The position numbers and the translations under genes were made by a program. A stretch of DNA of 30,740 nucleotides, from NCBI GenBank assembly GCA_048213135.1, contig PS015038.1:279650-310389 (forward strand). Reading direction: 5' to 3'. Every line of letters begins with the position of its first letter. Within the stretch, counting starts at the first letter, position 1. The notes under the pieces were generated by a model that worked only from the letters and a program-made list of their open reading frames with translations, did not search any database and was not told the DNA's origin. The stretch is from Reclinomonas americana ATCC 50394. Its lineage: Eukaryota > Jakobida > Jakobea > Jakobida. Positions 1 to 14,543 of the stretch are shown here, one piece after another.

Positions 1-2050
1 AAATATGCATTGCACGAACCAATTCGGCGCTCGCCAGTCGCGGAGACCGAGGTGAGGTGGGGCGGTAGTTCTCGGGCTTTGGGGGCACAGGTGGCAGCAC
101 CGGCAAGCTGGCCAAAAGTTCAGCTGACATTGGCGCCATTGTCGGCGACGATTGTGGAGAATGCTGCTGCGATGGCGACTGCTTCCTTTCGTCTGCGTGT
201 CGACAAGAGTGAGGTCAGCGACATCATCACATGCGCGCACGCATTCGAGCACACCGACCTTGAAAGCGCACTCGATGAGGCGAAAGAGGCTTGGACTCTG
301 CGCACAGGCTGATGAGAAAAAAGACGGCAGAAATAAAAGGAGAAGCCCTTCTGGTAACACACACCGGCGTGAGGAGCAATGGATGACGGTCGAGGTGGCG
401 ACGAAGGAGCCGCATCCACTGCTTCCATGTCAACGTCTTCCCGCTGCGCTCGCACCAGGGGCACAGGCTGGCTGCCGGCGTCGGCCGCCGTCCGGGCCAG
501 TGCATTGGTGGCACGAATGTCTTGCACAATGCTGCTGCCGCCGTAGCTGGTGCCACTCGGTGGCGAGCGCTGCGTGGAGCCATTGGCAGTGGCCGCCGAC
601 TGGGGCAACGGATGGGACAGCGACTCGTGGAATGTGTCACGGACGACGTCGTGCACGCGTGCTCGCAACGACGACGGACTCGTCTCGTCGGCATTGACCG
701 CCGCAGTCGGTTGGTACTGATAGTGCGGATGCCCAGTGGCCGCCGCCACTGCGACACGCGCCGGCGACGATCGCGCACTCCCGCTGTCGGTGGAGCTCGG
801 AGACCGACCATCGGCAGAGAACGCCGGCCCCAATGCCGACTCCTCATTGTCCAACGCCATTCTCCGTGATACTTCGTCGGCCACAGTTGCCGACGACAAT
901 CGCTGAGCGGCCACTCCGCTGCCGAAACCAGAGCCTGCGTGCGCGACATTTTTGAGAAGCAAGGAGGGAGGAGAGAGAAAAACAGAGAGAAAACGCACCA
1001 GGCAGCTGGCTGTCCATTGAGCGAAGCAGCTGGCGCAAAATGGCGACCGTCTGCGCTTCCGGCGTAGCCTCCATGGCGGGCAGCACTCGAGAGTCGGCGG
1101 CGGCGGTGGCGGGTGCCGATGCCGGTTGAGGAGTGGCCAGCGCGCTCATACTGAGTAGTGGCATGGCGGGTGACGAGTCACCGCCACTGAGGACGCATCA
1201 CACAGTGCGATTAGGAGAGCGACAATTATAGGTGGAAGAAAATAAAGAGCGCACTCACCGAGCCGACGGCGGCAGTGAACCAGAGGCCGCCGACCGCGGC
1301 GAACTGGAGAAACTCATCGCGTCATGCGAGGCGCCCTTGCTGTCGTTTCCTGTGGGGGCGGCGGCGGCGGCGGCGGCGGCGGCGACGGCCACCATCATGT
1401 ACGAATCGGCTCCGCGCGGGCTCCCGCCGTTACTTGCCGCATGCGCTCCCGCTCCCGTCGGTGCCGACGTCAGCGTGGCGTAGCCATTCATGGGACTGGA
1501 AGCGAGTGCCGATGGAGTGAGCGGTGGTGAGCGCCGAGGCGACATGTCGTGCGCGGGCTCATTCACGGAGGAGTCGAGTTGCTGCAGCGGCGAGACAGCC
1601 GCCGGATGGCGACGCACACCGAGCGGGGGCGAACATGAAATCTCCACAGTCTCCGAATCTAAGAGTGGACGATTGAGAGTTTGGCGTAGAGGGGAAAAGA
1701 GTGCGCCTCATCACCAATCACGCAACTCTGCTCCGCCACCTCGACAATCGAGTCGCATTCGGACTGCGACAGCTCGTTTCCCGACAGATTAATGTAGGCC
1801 AGCTTCGGGTGCACTCGCAGCACGTCCACAATGGCACGACAGCCGTCGTATTGCACAAAATTGTCGCGCAANNNNNNNNNNNNNNNNNNNNCCCCAAATC
1901 AAAGAGAGAAAGAGGGATGGATGCACGAGGTGAAGGAGACGCAAAAGGGAGGCAAGCAGGAGGAAAGGCGAGGAGGGAGGAGAGAGGAGAGGAAGAGAGG
2001 AGAGAGAGTGAATGTGTTGCAGTATTAGACGAGAATGCAGAGTGTGCGTC

Positions 2051-2121
<71 letters not shown>

Positions 2122-2587
2122 TGAGTGCACGTGTCAGTGAGCTTGCCCTCTCACTCCTTCTCTGTGTTTCAGTTACTCACCACCCGAGATCCAACACTGT
2201 GAGTCCGCGCACATACACCAACGCCGTGCACACCTGCGCCAACTCCTCATGCGACAAGCGCGTGGCATACAAGTGCACACGCACATCGACTCCCACAGGC
2301 AACGCACTCGAGGACGAGGAAGACGACGAGGTGACCACTGCCTCCTTGACTTCACGACACGAGCGCAGTGTGACTGTGCGACGCGTCAAGTGCGACGGAA
2401 GCTGCTGTTGTTGCTGTTGTGTGTCGCTTTGGTCCACTTCTTGTTCCATATGCTCCGCTTCTTGTGTGGTTGTTGTCGTGGTGTTGGCGGCTCTCATTCT
2501 GCGTATGTGAGCCTCTGCATAGCCGCCTCCGCCTCCAGTGGTGGTGGTGGAAGAGGAGGAGGCAGTGGGTTCCACTGCTGTGCTCAT
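1..2587 (-). CDS. Leucine-rich-repeat protein with long low-complexity C-terminal region (3' end beyond window)
   Basis: The start ATG is at 2587. Exons, in order of transcription: 2587-2181, then after a gap about 1871-1727, 1658-1259, 1186-999, 934-361 (this donor is uncertain), 308-259, and 192 to the left edge. The phases agree at every splice from 1658 onward. The N-terminus is low complexity (runs of Thr, Gln and Ser), then leads into LRR-like sequence. The second visible exon reads LAYINLSGNELS, the core of a ribonuclease-inhibitor-type leucine-rich repeat (LxxLxLxxNxL). The rest is rich in Ser, Pro, Ala and Gln with an Ala run and no recognised domain; the last visible exon has many Ser-Pro steps. 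LRRs of this type mediate protein binding, and no enzymatic role is suggested. At least one LRR exon is probably lost in the gap at 1872-1891. The gene diverges from the kinase gene at 3219. The LRR call is fairly secure; the function is unknown. Confidence 0.68.
1872..1891. other. Assembly gap (20 N)
   Basis: A run of exactly 20 N lies between the microsatellite-rich first intron and the second visible LRR exon. The acceptor of that exon is not visible, and part of the leucine-rich-repeat coding region may be missing here. Confidence 0.95.
2053..2121. repeat. (GT)n then (GA)n microsatellite
   Basis: About 25 GT units run directly into about 9 GA units. They lie in the first intron of the LRR gene, close to the gap. 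Confidence 0.95.
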
Positions 2588-3218
2588 ATCTCTGCGTGAA
2601 GGAGAGGAAGAGAGCTGCTTGTGTGGACAATATTAGATTGTCTGTCTGTCTCGTGTGTTTCTGTGTGCGACATGAGTGCTGTGGAGCCACCTGTGGACCG
2701 TGAATGGTGTGTGTGAGTGAGGGGATGAGTGAGAGAACAAGAGAGAGTGTGCACGTTGATGTGTGAGGAAGAGTGCAATCACTCGTCTCTCTCTCTCTCA
2801 CACACACACACTCACTCACTCACTCACGCTCACGCTGACACTCACACTCACACTGACACACATACGTTCAAGCATTGAGAGAAGGGGCGGCGTGTGAGGA
2901 CTCGTCATTCTCTCACAGTGAGGGCGAGAGAGAGTTGCACTTGCAGAGACGTTTGCGTGCATTCACTCTCTCTCTCTCTCTCCTCGCGTTTGCGTGAGAA
3001 TGACACATGCATTGCGCTCATTCACTCTGTTCACACACGCTCATACTCTTCAGCGAATGCTTGCACTCATCGCTCATCCAAACCATCACCTGCACTCACC
3101 CTCCACTCCTTCTCTCTCTCCGCCTCTCTCCCTTCTCTCTCTCTCTCTCCCTTCTCTCTCTCTCTCTCTCTCTCCCTCTCACTCTCCTTGTTTGTTTTCC
3201 AGGTACGATGTTGAGGTG
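2588..3218. promoter_or_regulatory. Divergent intergenic region between the LRR and kinase genes
   Basis: These 631 bases separate two divergent start codons. They hold CT and CA runs (about 2786-2815), repeats of CACT and CACTCA type (to about 2860) and CT-rich sequence from 3113 that ends in ttttccag just before the kinase ATG. That acceptor suggests a 5' UTR intron or an upstream kinase exon that I cannot identify. No TATA box or other gene is evident. Confidence 0.5.
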
Positions 3219-6643
<3,425 letters not shown>

Positions 6644-6713
6644 GAGTTGCCTACCCACAAGGTGCGCCTTACGTTTCTGTTTCATTATCATGTCACGGAC
6701 GAATCCCTTACCC
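6644..6713. terminator. Convergent 3' intergenic region of kinase and GH13 genes
   Basis: Only 70 bases separate the two stop codons (TAA at 6641-6643 on plus, TAG at 6714-6716 on minus). Both 3' ends must therefore be formed here or within the opposite gene. No AATAAA is present. Confidence 0.5.
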
Positions 6714-9700
6714 CTATCGATCTTGCGACAGGATGATGATGCTGTAGGCACCGATGGATGTATCCGCGTAAAACAAATAACCATCGCGACGTCCGCTCAC
6801 TGCCTCCACGCTCCTGTCGTATATAGTCAAGAGGGTGGCATAAGGGTTTTGTCTTTTGACAACGCATGTGCGACAACAACAACGCAACTGGCCGACCGGC
6901 AAGCCGTCATTGTGCAGTATCTCGTGGTAGGCGCCGCTGTCGCTGTTGAACCTGTGCGGCAATCAACAGTCATCCATGGCGCCCACTCACCCCCACATCG
7001 CCGTCGCCGCCGCAAGAGACGTACCGAACAACCCAGCGTCCAGGCCGCGGCAGACCGATGCGATACACGGGGAACTTGGTGTTCGAAAAGTTGGCCAGCA
7101 CAATGACATCGTCACCCGGGCCGCCGCGATCCCTGCCCACCACACGTTAGCGACCTGACCACCAACAAAGAGATGACGAGTAACACAAGCAAACCATCGG
7201 TGGAACAAGATGGCAGGCGCCGCCTGATTCGAGTGATGCACGCGAACGTGTTGTCCAGTGAGACCACGAGTCGTGCCGTCCTTGTTCAGTCGCAGGCGCA
7301 GCAGATCAGAGAGCATCGTGAACATGGCTGCGTGCAGCGTAAGGTGATGAACACCGTGATGCACTTCCTTCCTTCACAAGGGAAACGCCCTCACCTCGCC
7401 CGGCGCCCCGTTCACGTCGCGTCATGTCGAAAACCGGCGGTGCTGGCCACTTGTGCGGGCTCTGCCACTCGGCCACCTCCTGGCCCTGCAGAAGCATGGG
7501 AATGCCCGGTGCACACAGCAACATGGCGTTGACGAGACTCGCTCGCTTCAACGAAAAGTAGTTTTCGCCTTGCGTGCGATGCGAGATGGCCTCCACCAAC
7601 CGGTGCTGTGCACGCGGTGAGCCACTCCTTGACATGTGCATATCTATATCACATGTTGCCACAAACCTGCCGATCAGCGGGCGCCGTGTCGTGCGACTCG
7701 GTGTAGATTAGGCGAGAAAAGCCGTCGGTGGTGAAGCGGTCGACAAGAACCTCGCGCACGAGCTGCATGTCGCGTGCCTTGTCCGAGTGTTGAGTGGCGG
7801 CATTGTACATGACAGAGAAGAAGCGCGCATCCCACTGCGAGTCGCAGCAGCAACCACCGCCATTCATGATCGGGTCGTGCTGCATATCCTCAGCAATCAC
7901 GTGGCAGTCGGGGAAGCGCATGTGAATGTCGTCGCAGATTTCCTACAATACAGCAGTCAGTCAGCCATTTATGGTGGGCCTTCCCCGTGCAAGCACAGGC
8001 ACGTACCTGCAGAAGCGTGTAGGCCTCGGGCAGCTCCTCATTGGCCGTCGTGCGGCGCATGGTATTCGTGGAGTCGATGCGCAGGCCGTCCACGTGATAC
8101 ACCTCGAACCACTCCATCATCGAGTCGCGAATGTAGCGCCGCACGTGCGGCTTGCTGAAATCGGGGCGCGGACCGTACGGCGTGTTGCTGCGAGTGAGAG
8201 ACGGTGAGTGTAGGCAGAGGCGAAGGAATCGTGAGGCAGCCTGGCCGTACCGCTTCTTGTCGTTGGGATAGAACCAGCAATTGGGCAGCACGCTCTCCGA
8301 ACTGTGCAGGGCATTCAGCGTCTCACTGCAGAGTGGGAAAGGAAACAAAGATAAACACACCTCATGTGGTTCGGCACGACGTCAATGATCACCGCAATGT
8401 GCAGCTCGTGTGCCGCATTGACGAGAGCCTTGAGGTCGTCCGGTGTACCGTACTCGCGGTGAATGGCAAACAGGGAGACTATGCAGCGATGCACAGCGTC
8501 AGAAAAGGTGGGTTTCACGTTGACGTACACAGAACACGAGTGCCGCAACTCGGATCATAGCCCCAGCACTGCGAGTGGCGATCTGCGCACTTAAACACCA
8601 GTGAGAAACATGATTATCTGCACATAGCACACCGTCCATGCACGTCACCTTGCGTGACCGGCATGAGCTGAATGGCAGTCGCGCCGAGGTCTGCCAAGTG
8701 TTGCAGGCCGGCAATGGCACTCTGGAAGGTGCCGTGCATCTGACCCGCCGGCACCACAAACGACCCAATGTGCATCTCGTAAATGATCAGGTGCTCTGCG
8801 CCAACACGAGGCGGTGATGAGTGGGAAAGTCAGCGCAACAGGTAAGAGGAGAGCACACCTCTCGGAGGCGGCTTGTAGCCGGCGTCGGTCCACGCAAACT
8901 GCATGTGATCCCACACAACACTGTGCATGCGTTGACGGCCACGCAGGTCGCTGGCCACCACGACGGCCGATCGCGGATCCACCAGCGTGATTTGCGTGCC
9001 AGTGGCCGTGGTGGCCACCAGGGTGTACTGCTGCCCGCACCTCGCCTGCGGCACAGTGCCACAAAAGAAGCCGTCGTCGTCTACTCACACGCAGTCCACG
9101 GTAAGAACATAGCAAGAGCAAGGCACGTGCAGGGCGCGCCACCGACCAACACGATCCAGCGGGCAAGCGCCCACCGTCCAGTCGTTAAACTCGCCCACCA
9201 CGCAGGCAGAGACGGCCGTCGGTTCCCACATGGAGAAGAAGAGTCCGGCACCTCCGTCGTCCACATGAGCAAACGGAGTCGCGCTCTCCCGATACAACCC
9301 ACGAGCTCTTTAAGAGTAGCCACAGATTGAGGATATAAAGCGCATACAGTAGAACTAGAGTAACACGCAACTCCTCCAGTGGTCGCACAGAGATGGTCGA
9401 GACCAGCTCGAAACCGCAATGATTGCACGGCTGTTCCAACTGACGTAGCGGTCGTCGTTGCCCGCACCGATAGCACTCAAAGTAGTCGTCGACGCTGGAA
9501 GGAGCTGCAGCAGACAAGGCACCGATGGCATGCGAGGCCAGGGCCAGTGAGCGCGATCCACTGTCCGCTCGTCGCGTGTGACACACCTGTTCTCGACCAT
9601 GATCAGACAGACAAGGCGGGAGAATAGCACAGGTGCGTGAGAGGCATCGAGTGACGTACCCTGCACGCAGTGGCACTGTCGTTGTTGTCGTACTTGCAGC

Positions 9701-10028
9701 GCGGGCAGAACCACACTGCCTGCGCAGAGACAAAGGATCAGTCAGTGATGATCATTCTCTCACTGCCTCTTCTTCCTCACACACACACCGATGCAGCTGA
9801 CAAGGCAGCCACCAGTTCCTCAGTGTCGCGCACTTCTTGGGGCACTGCTGCGGCCGCGGAGGCAGAGGATCCGGAGGCAGAGAAAACAGGAGGAGGTGCG
9901 GCCCACACGGTCTCGGGGTAACCACAAGAGGCGCAGGAGAGTTGGAACCCGTGCTCGTCGAACTCGAGAGGGGTCGAGCGAAGGCATTGTGGGCAAGCCC
10001 ACAACTCAGGCTCGTCCGCGCCCGCCAT
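6714..10028 (-). CDS. Zinc-finger-fused GH13 alpha-glucan branching/amylase-like enzyme
   Basis: Sixteen exons total 2388 nt (795 aa): 10028-9789, 9719-9660, 9586-9348, 9307-9091, 9045-8859, 8795-8649, 8582-8550, 8478-8361, 8325-8251, 8187-8007, 7942-7667, 7605-7395, 7327-7195, 7132-7025, 6951-6889, 6813-6714. The third intron (9308-9347) is the least certain. Domains in order: zinc ribbon (C12, C15, C32, C35); RanBP2-type finger (W83, C85, C88, N92, C99, C102); zinc ribbon (C138, C141, C154, C157); CBM48-like segment (VVGEFNDW, about 185-260); GH13 barrel. Region I reads DVVPNH, the nucleophile is in DGLRID (D477), the acid/base in VIAED (E517) and the stabiliser in ESHD (D584), so the catalytic triad is intact. 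The C-terminal beta domain (VIVLANFSN, RIGLPRPGRW) resembles bacterial branching-type enzymes. It has no signal peptide, so a cytosolic role in storage-glucan metabolism is inferred. Exact substrate specificity is unproven. Confidence 0.88.
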
Positions 10029-10230
10029 GTCGACAACAAAATATCCTGTCACGGCTTGTCCTGTTCGTGTTCTCGCCCCTCTTGTCTGGCTGTCTGCTTT
10101 GCACGAGTTGGCTTGTCTCTGTCTGTTGTCTGTCCGCCGCGAAGACGAAAGATTTTTCGCGTTTCATTCACGGCACATGACAAAGAGGCAAAAGAAGAAG
10201 AAAGGAACAAGCCACCGGAAGGGTGGCAGC
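10029..10230 (-). promoter_or_regulatory. Intergenic region upstream of the GH13 gene
   Basis: These 202 bases lie between the stop of protein A and the ATG of the GH13 gene. They contain a TTTTTCGCG element near 10151. No other gene is seen. Confidence 0.4.
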
Positions 10231-13200
10231 TTACGCTGTGCGACCGAACGCAGCCCAGCTGTAGTCGACTTGCGAGACTGTGCCAGTGGTGACTGCGAAG
10301 CACACCTGGAGTGAGGCGGCGGTGATGGCGCCCGTGGTGAGGCTGAAGTTGTATGCGCTGTTCGACGAGGTGGCACGGTATCCGCGCACGAATACGGCGG
10401 CCACTGGCGCGCTGGTGAAGTGTCCGCTGGGGAACGTGATGGTGTCTGCAGGGCAACCGGCAGCCGAAACCGTACCCTCGCCGGCCAGCAAGCCGTATCC
10501 GCTAGGTGAGCTGTCGGGGAACGACAGGTACTCTGCGTGTACGCAAAGTCAGAATTAACACGAGCTGCACACAGAAGCGGTGACAAGCGCGCAAGACGCA
10601 ACGGTAGGTGAGACGGGACATGCGGGTATCGCCGTACAGCACCGCCTGGTAGCGGAAGTCACGGCGACCGACACCGACAAACACACCGCCCGAGAACGAC
10701 GTGTCAAAGCCGGTGGCGCTGTACAGCGCGCGCAGGGAGGTCACCAGCGACGGGGTGGAGGCATACGGGCCGAGGCTGCTTGCCCGATCCTGCTGCCGCA
10801 CAGTCGGCAACACGTCGCCGCTGGGCGCCCACCAATCGCGGCGGAGTTGTGAGGAGAAGTAGACGGCGCCTTGCGACGTGAGCGACACGTCACGCGGCGT
10901 GTATTGCGCCAGCACGTTGATCTCCAGGTTCTGCACGTAGGAGTGAGCATCAACGACAACGAGGACAATCTGCACACCCCAGTGCGTACCGACACCGAAG
11001 TCGAGCCGTAGGTGAGGCAGCGGATGGTGATGCCGAATGCGTCAAACTTGCTGCTCACGCACAATATTCCACGAATGGGCAAGAGCATTCATACATCAAG
11101 ACACATGTGTCAACAGGTGTACGCAACGTGGCAGCACAGTACACACGGCTGTCGGTCACACCGAAACCAATGCCGGAGAAACCAGTGATGACGGCCGGAC
11201 GGCGGGCTGAGTCATTTACAGTCAGAGAGAGACGATTGCCAACGTACAAGAGAAAGGGACCAATCGATCGTACCGAATCGCTGCGGGAAAGTGATCTGGG
11301 TGACCAAGGTGCGCGTGCCCGGTGGCGCGTCAAACTTGGAAGCAGTCCACTCGGGTGTCGGACCGACGGCTGGCGTAATCTGAGCCGTGTACACCTCTGC
11401 GGAAATGAAACAGAGCACGCGATTAGTTACCTTACTGCCAAACACAGAGCACACGACTGACGCACGGCTGCCAATGGTCAAGAGACCGCGCGAGTTCTCG
11501 TCGGTGAGCGGCAGGTTGATCCATGTGCCACCCGCGTTCTGTCGGTAGCACACTTGCATGGCGCGGCTCGGGGCGGCCACACTCAGCTTCACAACAAACG
11601 TCTGGTACACAGAGGTGTGCGGCAGCAGTTGCAGGAAGCCCGACGGTTCTGCGGTGGTGCTCGCAAAGCGCGTGACATCGGCATCGTCGGCGCCATTGCA
11701 TGTGCCGGCGTTGCTCAGGGTCTCGATGGCGAACTCGGCGCAATCCGTAAACTGGCCTTGCAGCGTGAGAGCAACCTGAGTTGCTGTCGGCTGGGGAGTG
11801 AGGGGGGAGAAAGAGGGAGGAAGTCAGCCGCACAAGCACCACATCAAGTAGAGACAGAGAGTGGCACGCACGGCAAACTCGGGATGCGTCCACGTCGGCG
11901 TCGACGCGAAAGCTGCAGTCAATGACCGACGAGGACAAGTCAGTATGACAGACAAGGAAATCTTCGCGGAGCCTTTCATCCAACGCAACGAATGACTTGA
12001 ATGGTGCGAATGGGCACGTACGACTCGCTGGCGCTCCACTGCACGCAGATCGACAGGTTGTTGCTCAGCGACGGCGCGCTGACATTGGTCGCGCCAGTGC
12101 AGTCGGCACGAGTGCTAACGGCGAGAATGTATCGGCTTCCGGTCGGCGCGCTGACGGCCGTGGCGCTGATGGAGGCGTTGGGGACGGCAGTTGGTGTGCC
12201 GGCCGTCGACGCCAAGCAGTCGGTGTCGGACGAGAGCACGAAAGTGGCGCCGGTGAGCGGGAACTGTGCGCCAGTGAACTTCATCTGGGCATTGGCGATG
12301 CCAGTCGGAATCTGTGTGGCCGTGTCGGCGGCGAACGTGGCCTTCACTGCAGTCACACAAGAGACACAAAAAATGTTAGCGGGAAGAACAAAGACAAGAG
12401 GGTAGAGACGGATGCTTCTCGTAACGCAACAGACGTGCACGGTTCCGTTGATCACGGCGCGGTAGGTGCCAGAGGCGTTCAGGTTGGCGCACAGCGTGAG
12501 GCCGTAGCGACCGACAGTCTGCAGGGAGGTGTCGAACTTGAGGGTGACGTCGGTGAGACCCGTGTACGTCTGCACCGTGGTCGGGACGGTGGCCGAGTAG
12601 TTGGTGCCGGTAGTGCACGACGAAGTCGTGAAGAGGGCATACGTGTCGGTGGCCTGGAAGCCGGCGGCGTTGGTGTTGAACTGCACCAGAATGTTGGCCT
12701 GCGACGACGTCAAGTAGACGGGAGTCGGGGCGGCAAAGCACGGTCCGTTCACAACCAGGGTGCTACCGGTCCACGTCACCACCGTGTTGCCGCTGACGTC
12801 GCTGGTGGCGCACACGTAAACGGGGGTGAGTTGGCGATCAGGGTGAGCCGTTGTGTCAACGATCCACGTCTGGGCCGTCGAGGTGCCACCGGCTTGCGGC
12901 GTGATGGCTATAGTGCCCGCGTACGCGGTGAGGCAGTCGGCCGCCGTGAACAAGCCATACGATGAGGTGGCAGCAAGCGGCACCGCAAACAGATCCTTGC
13001 CGCTGACGGCGATGGACTGCAGGCCAAGGCTGGTGCAAGTGCCCGCATTCACCGAGAAGGGACTGTCGCAAGCAAGGCAGGGAGAGGGTGGGTGAAGGAT
13101 TTCGACAGGTACAGCACCGCTGCTCACATCACGTACCGAGGCACCGTCACGCACGGCCGGTCAATGTTGACAATGTTGCCGGTGTTGCTGTAGTTGCCCT

Positions 13201-14389
13201 CGACGGCGGTCTTCATGCACAGGAAGAGGCCGGTGAGCGAGGTGGACTGGAACACGGTGTTGAAGCCGAGCGTCTGGTTAGCCGCATCCGAGTAGGCGCG
13301 CACAGTGATCACCACATTGGTGTTGGCGCTGGCAGCCGCGCAGTCGGCGCTGGTGAACAGCTGGTACGACAGGCCGGCAGTGGCCGGGGCGGGGAAGTCG
13401 GTGCCCACCACCACAATATCTTGCGGGTTGGTGACGCACGAGCCGGCGCGCAGCGGCGTAATGACCGGCGTGGTCACGCAGGCACCTGCCAATTGGGGTG
13501 AATAACGCGTGCAATGATAGAGAGTGAATGGAAATGAAGACAACTGACCATTGAGGTTGACACTCGTGCCCGTGTAGGCGTAGGTGCCAGTGGCCGTGGA
13601 GCGCGAGCACAGGTATCCCGTGGCATTCGCCGCACCAGAGGCGCTCGTGTACGACACCGTCGAGGCCGCCAACGACAAGGTCGCCGTCACCGACGTAACG
13701 CAGTTGGTGTCGGAGAAGAGCGCCAAGCTGTTGACCGTGGCCAGGTTGGAGCCGGTGACCGCCACCGTCTGCGTGGCAGGCGCACCACCACCGCAGCTGG
13801 TCGCCGCAAACTTGATCGCGCGCGGAGCAGTGACACACGCGCCATTGACATTGACAACTGCAGTGGTGTCGCTGAACGAGCCACCAGAGGTCGACGACAC
13901 GCACAACAGCAGACCACTGTGTCACACACACACACACACAATGAGCGATCATTGTTGCTGCACAGTCACTCACGTAATAAACGCAACGTGCTGCTCAGTG
14001 AGTAGCCCGTGGTGTCAAAGGTCAGGTCGACTGAGGTGGCCGAGAGGTTGCTGGCTGTGATGACAATGTTGTTGATAATGTCGCTGTTGGAGCAGGCGGG
14101 GTTGGCCGAGACCACTGCTGTGCGGTAGAGAGTGGTGGAGGCATTGGTGGGCAGTGCTGCGCCTGCAAAGGTGCGAGTGATGGAGGAGGGAGTGGCGAAG
14201 CAGGCGCTGGAGTTGGGCACGAGAGTGATGATGGTGCCAGCGGTCACTGTGTGTATGTGTGAGAGAGTGTGTTGTGAGAGAGAAGAGTTGGAGGAGGAGA
14301 GAGACGCAACACGTCTGTGCATTTGCCACGGAGCAGCACACGAGAAGGAGGAGGACTGCAAAGAGTGACACGCGAGTGTGCGTCGTCAT
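10231..14389 (-). CDS. Secreted modular protein A: six cysteine-containing beta-type modules plus H-type-lectin-like C-terminus
   Basis: Thirteen exons sum to 3303 nt (1100 aa): 14389-14311, 14246-13988, 13916-13549, 13485-13137, 13062-12431, 12346-11990, 11912-11872, 11790-11466, 11396-11274, 11206-11128, 11050-10990, 10930-10603, 10532-10231. A clear signal peptide (hydrophobic VSLFAVLLLLVCCSVANA, cleavage after about residue 24) indicates secretion. Six modules of about 110 residues follow, each with a V-x-V-x-G-x-D/N-F/L strand, an LF-x-x-x-DC motif and a later LC, recalling IPT/TIG or Ig-like folds. A non-repeated domain comes next, then three lectin-like units: ITFPQRF..GFSGIGF..RVYC, PSLVTSLRALY, and a last one ending YSWAAFG, which fit the H-type lectin pattern (strand, R-V, late W). 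No C-terminal membrane helix is seen. It is a paralogue of the gene at 18042-22105. Carbohydrate or adhesive binding is inferred from fold resemblance only. Confidence 0.85.
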
Positions 14390-14543
14390 GACTGTGCGTG
14401 TGTTGAGTGAGTGAGTGAGTGAGAGAGAGGGCATGCACACCAAAGTGTCGCGAAACCTTCTTGGTGTTGGTGATTGTGCGCGCGCGCGCGAAAAAACCTT
14501 GAGATTTTGGTGGTGTTTGTGCAAGATTTCGCGCCAAAAAAAT
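14390..14543 (-). promoter_or_regulatory. Intergenic region upstream of protein A
   Basis: These 154 bases lie between the helicase stop codon and the start of protein A. They contain a CG-alternating stretch near 14479-14490 and the TTTCGCGCC element. Confidence 0.45.
14527..14541. promoter_or_regulatory. E2F-like element upstream of protein A
   Basis: The 15 bases TTTCGCGCCAAAAAA match the E2F/DP consensus TTTSSCGC. They lie 138 bases upstream of the ATG of protein A and directly beyond the helicase stop. The same 15 bases recur at 21812-21826. Confidence 0.4.

Noticed and set aside
10-312. Plus-strand open frame of 100 codons
   Set aside because: It lies antisense to the last visible exons of the LRR gene, whose minus-strand splices keep a Ser/Pro-rich frame; I treat it as a shadow.
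2053-2121. Telomere-like or CRISPR-like array
   Set aside because: These are simple dinucleotide microsatellites in an intron, with no spacers and no telomere unit.
7364-7394. A 31-base intron in the GH13 gene
   Set aside because: A later acceptor (cgcag before 7327) gives a normal 67-base intron in the same phase and a better family match.
11997-12965. 322-codon plus-strand open frame
   Set aside because: It is antisense to exons 5 and 6 of protein A, which align with protein B module by module; GC-rich coding DNA often leaves the opposite strand open.
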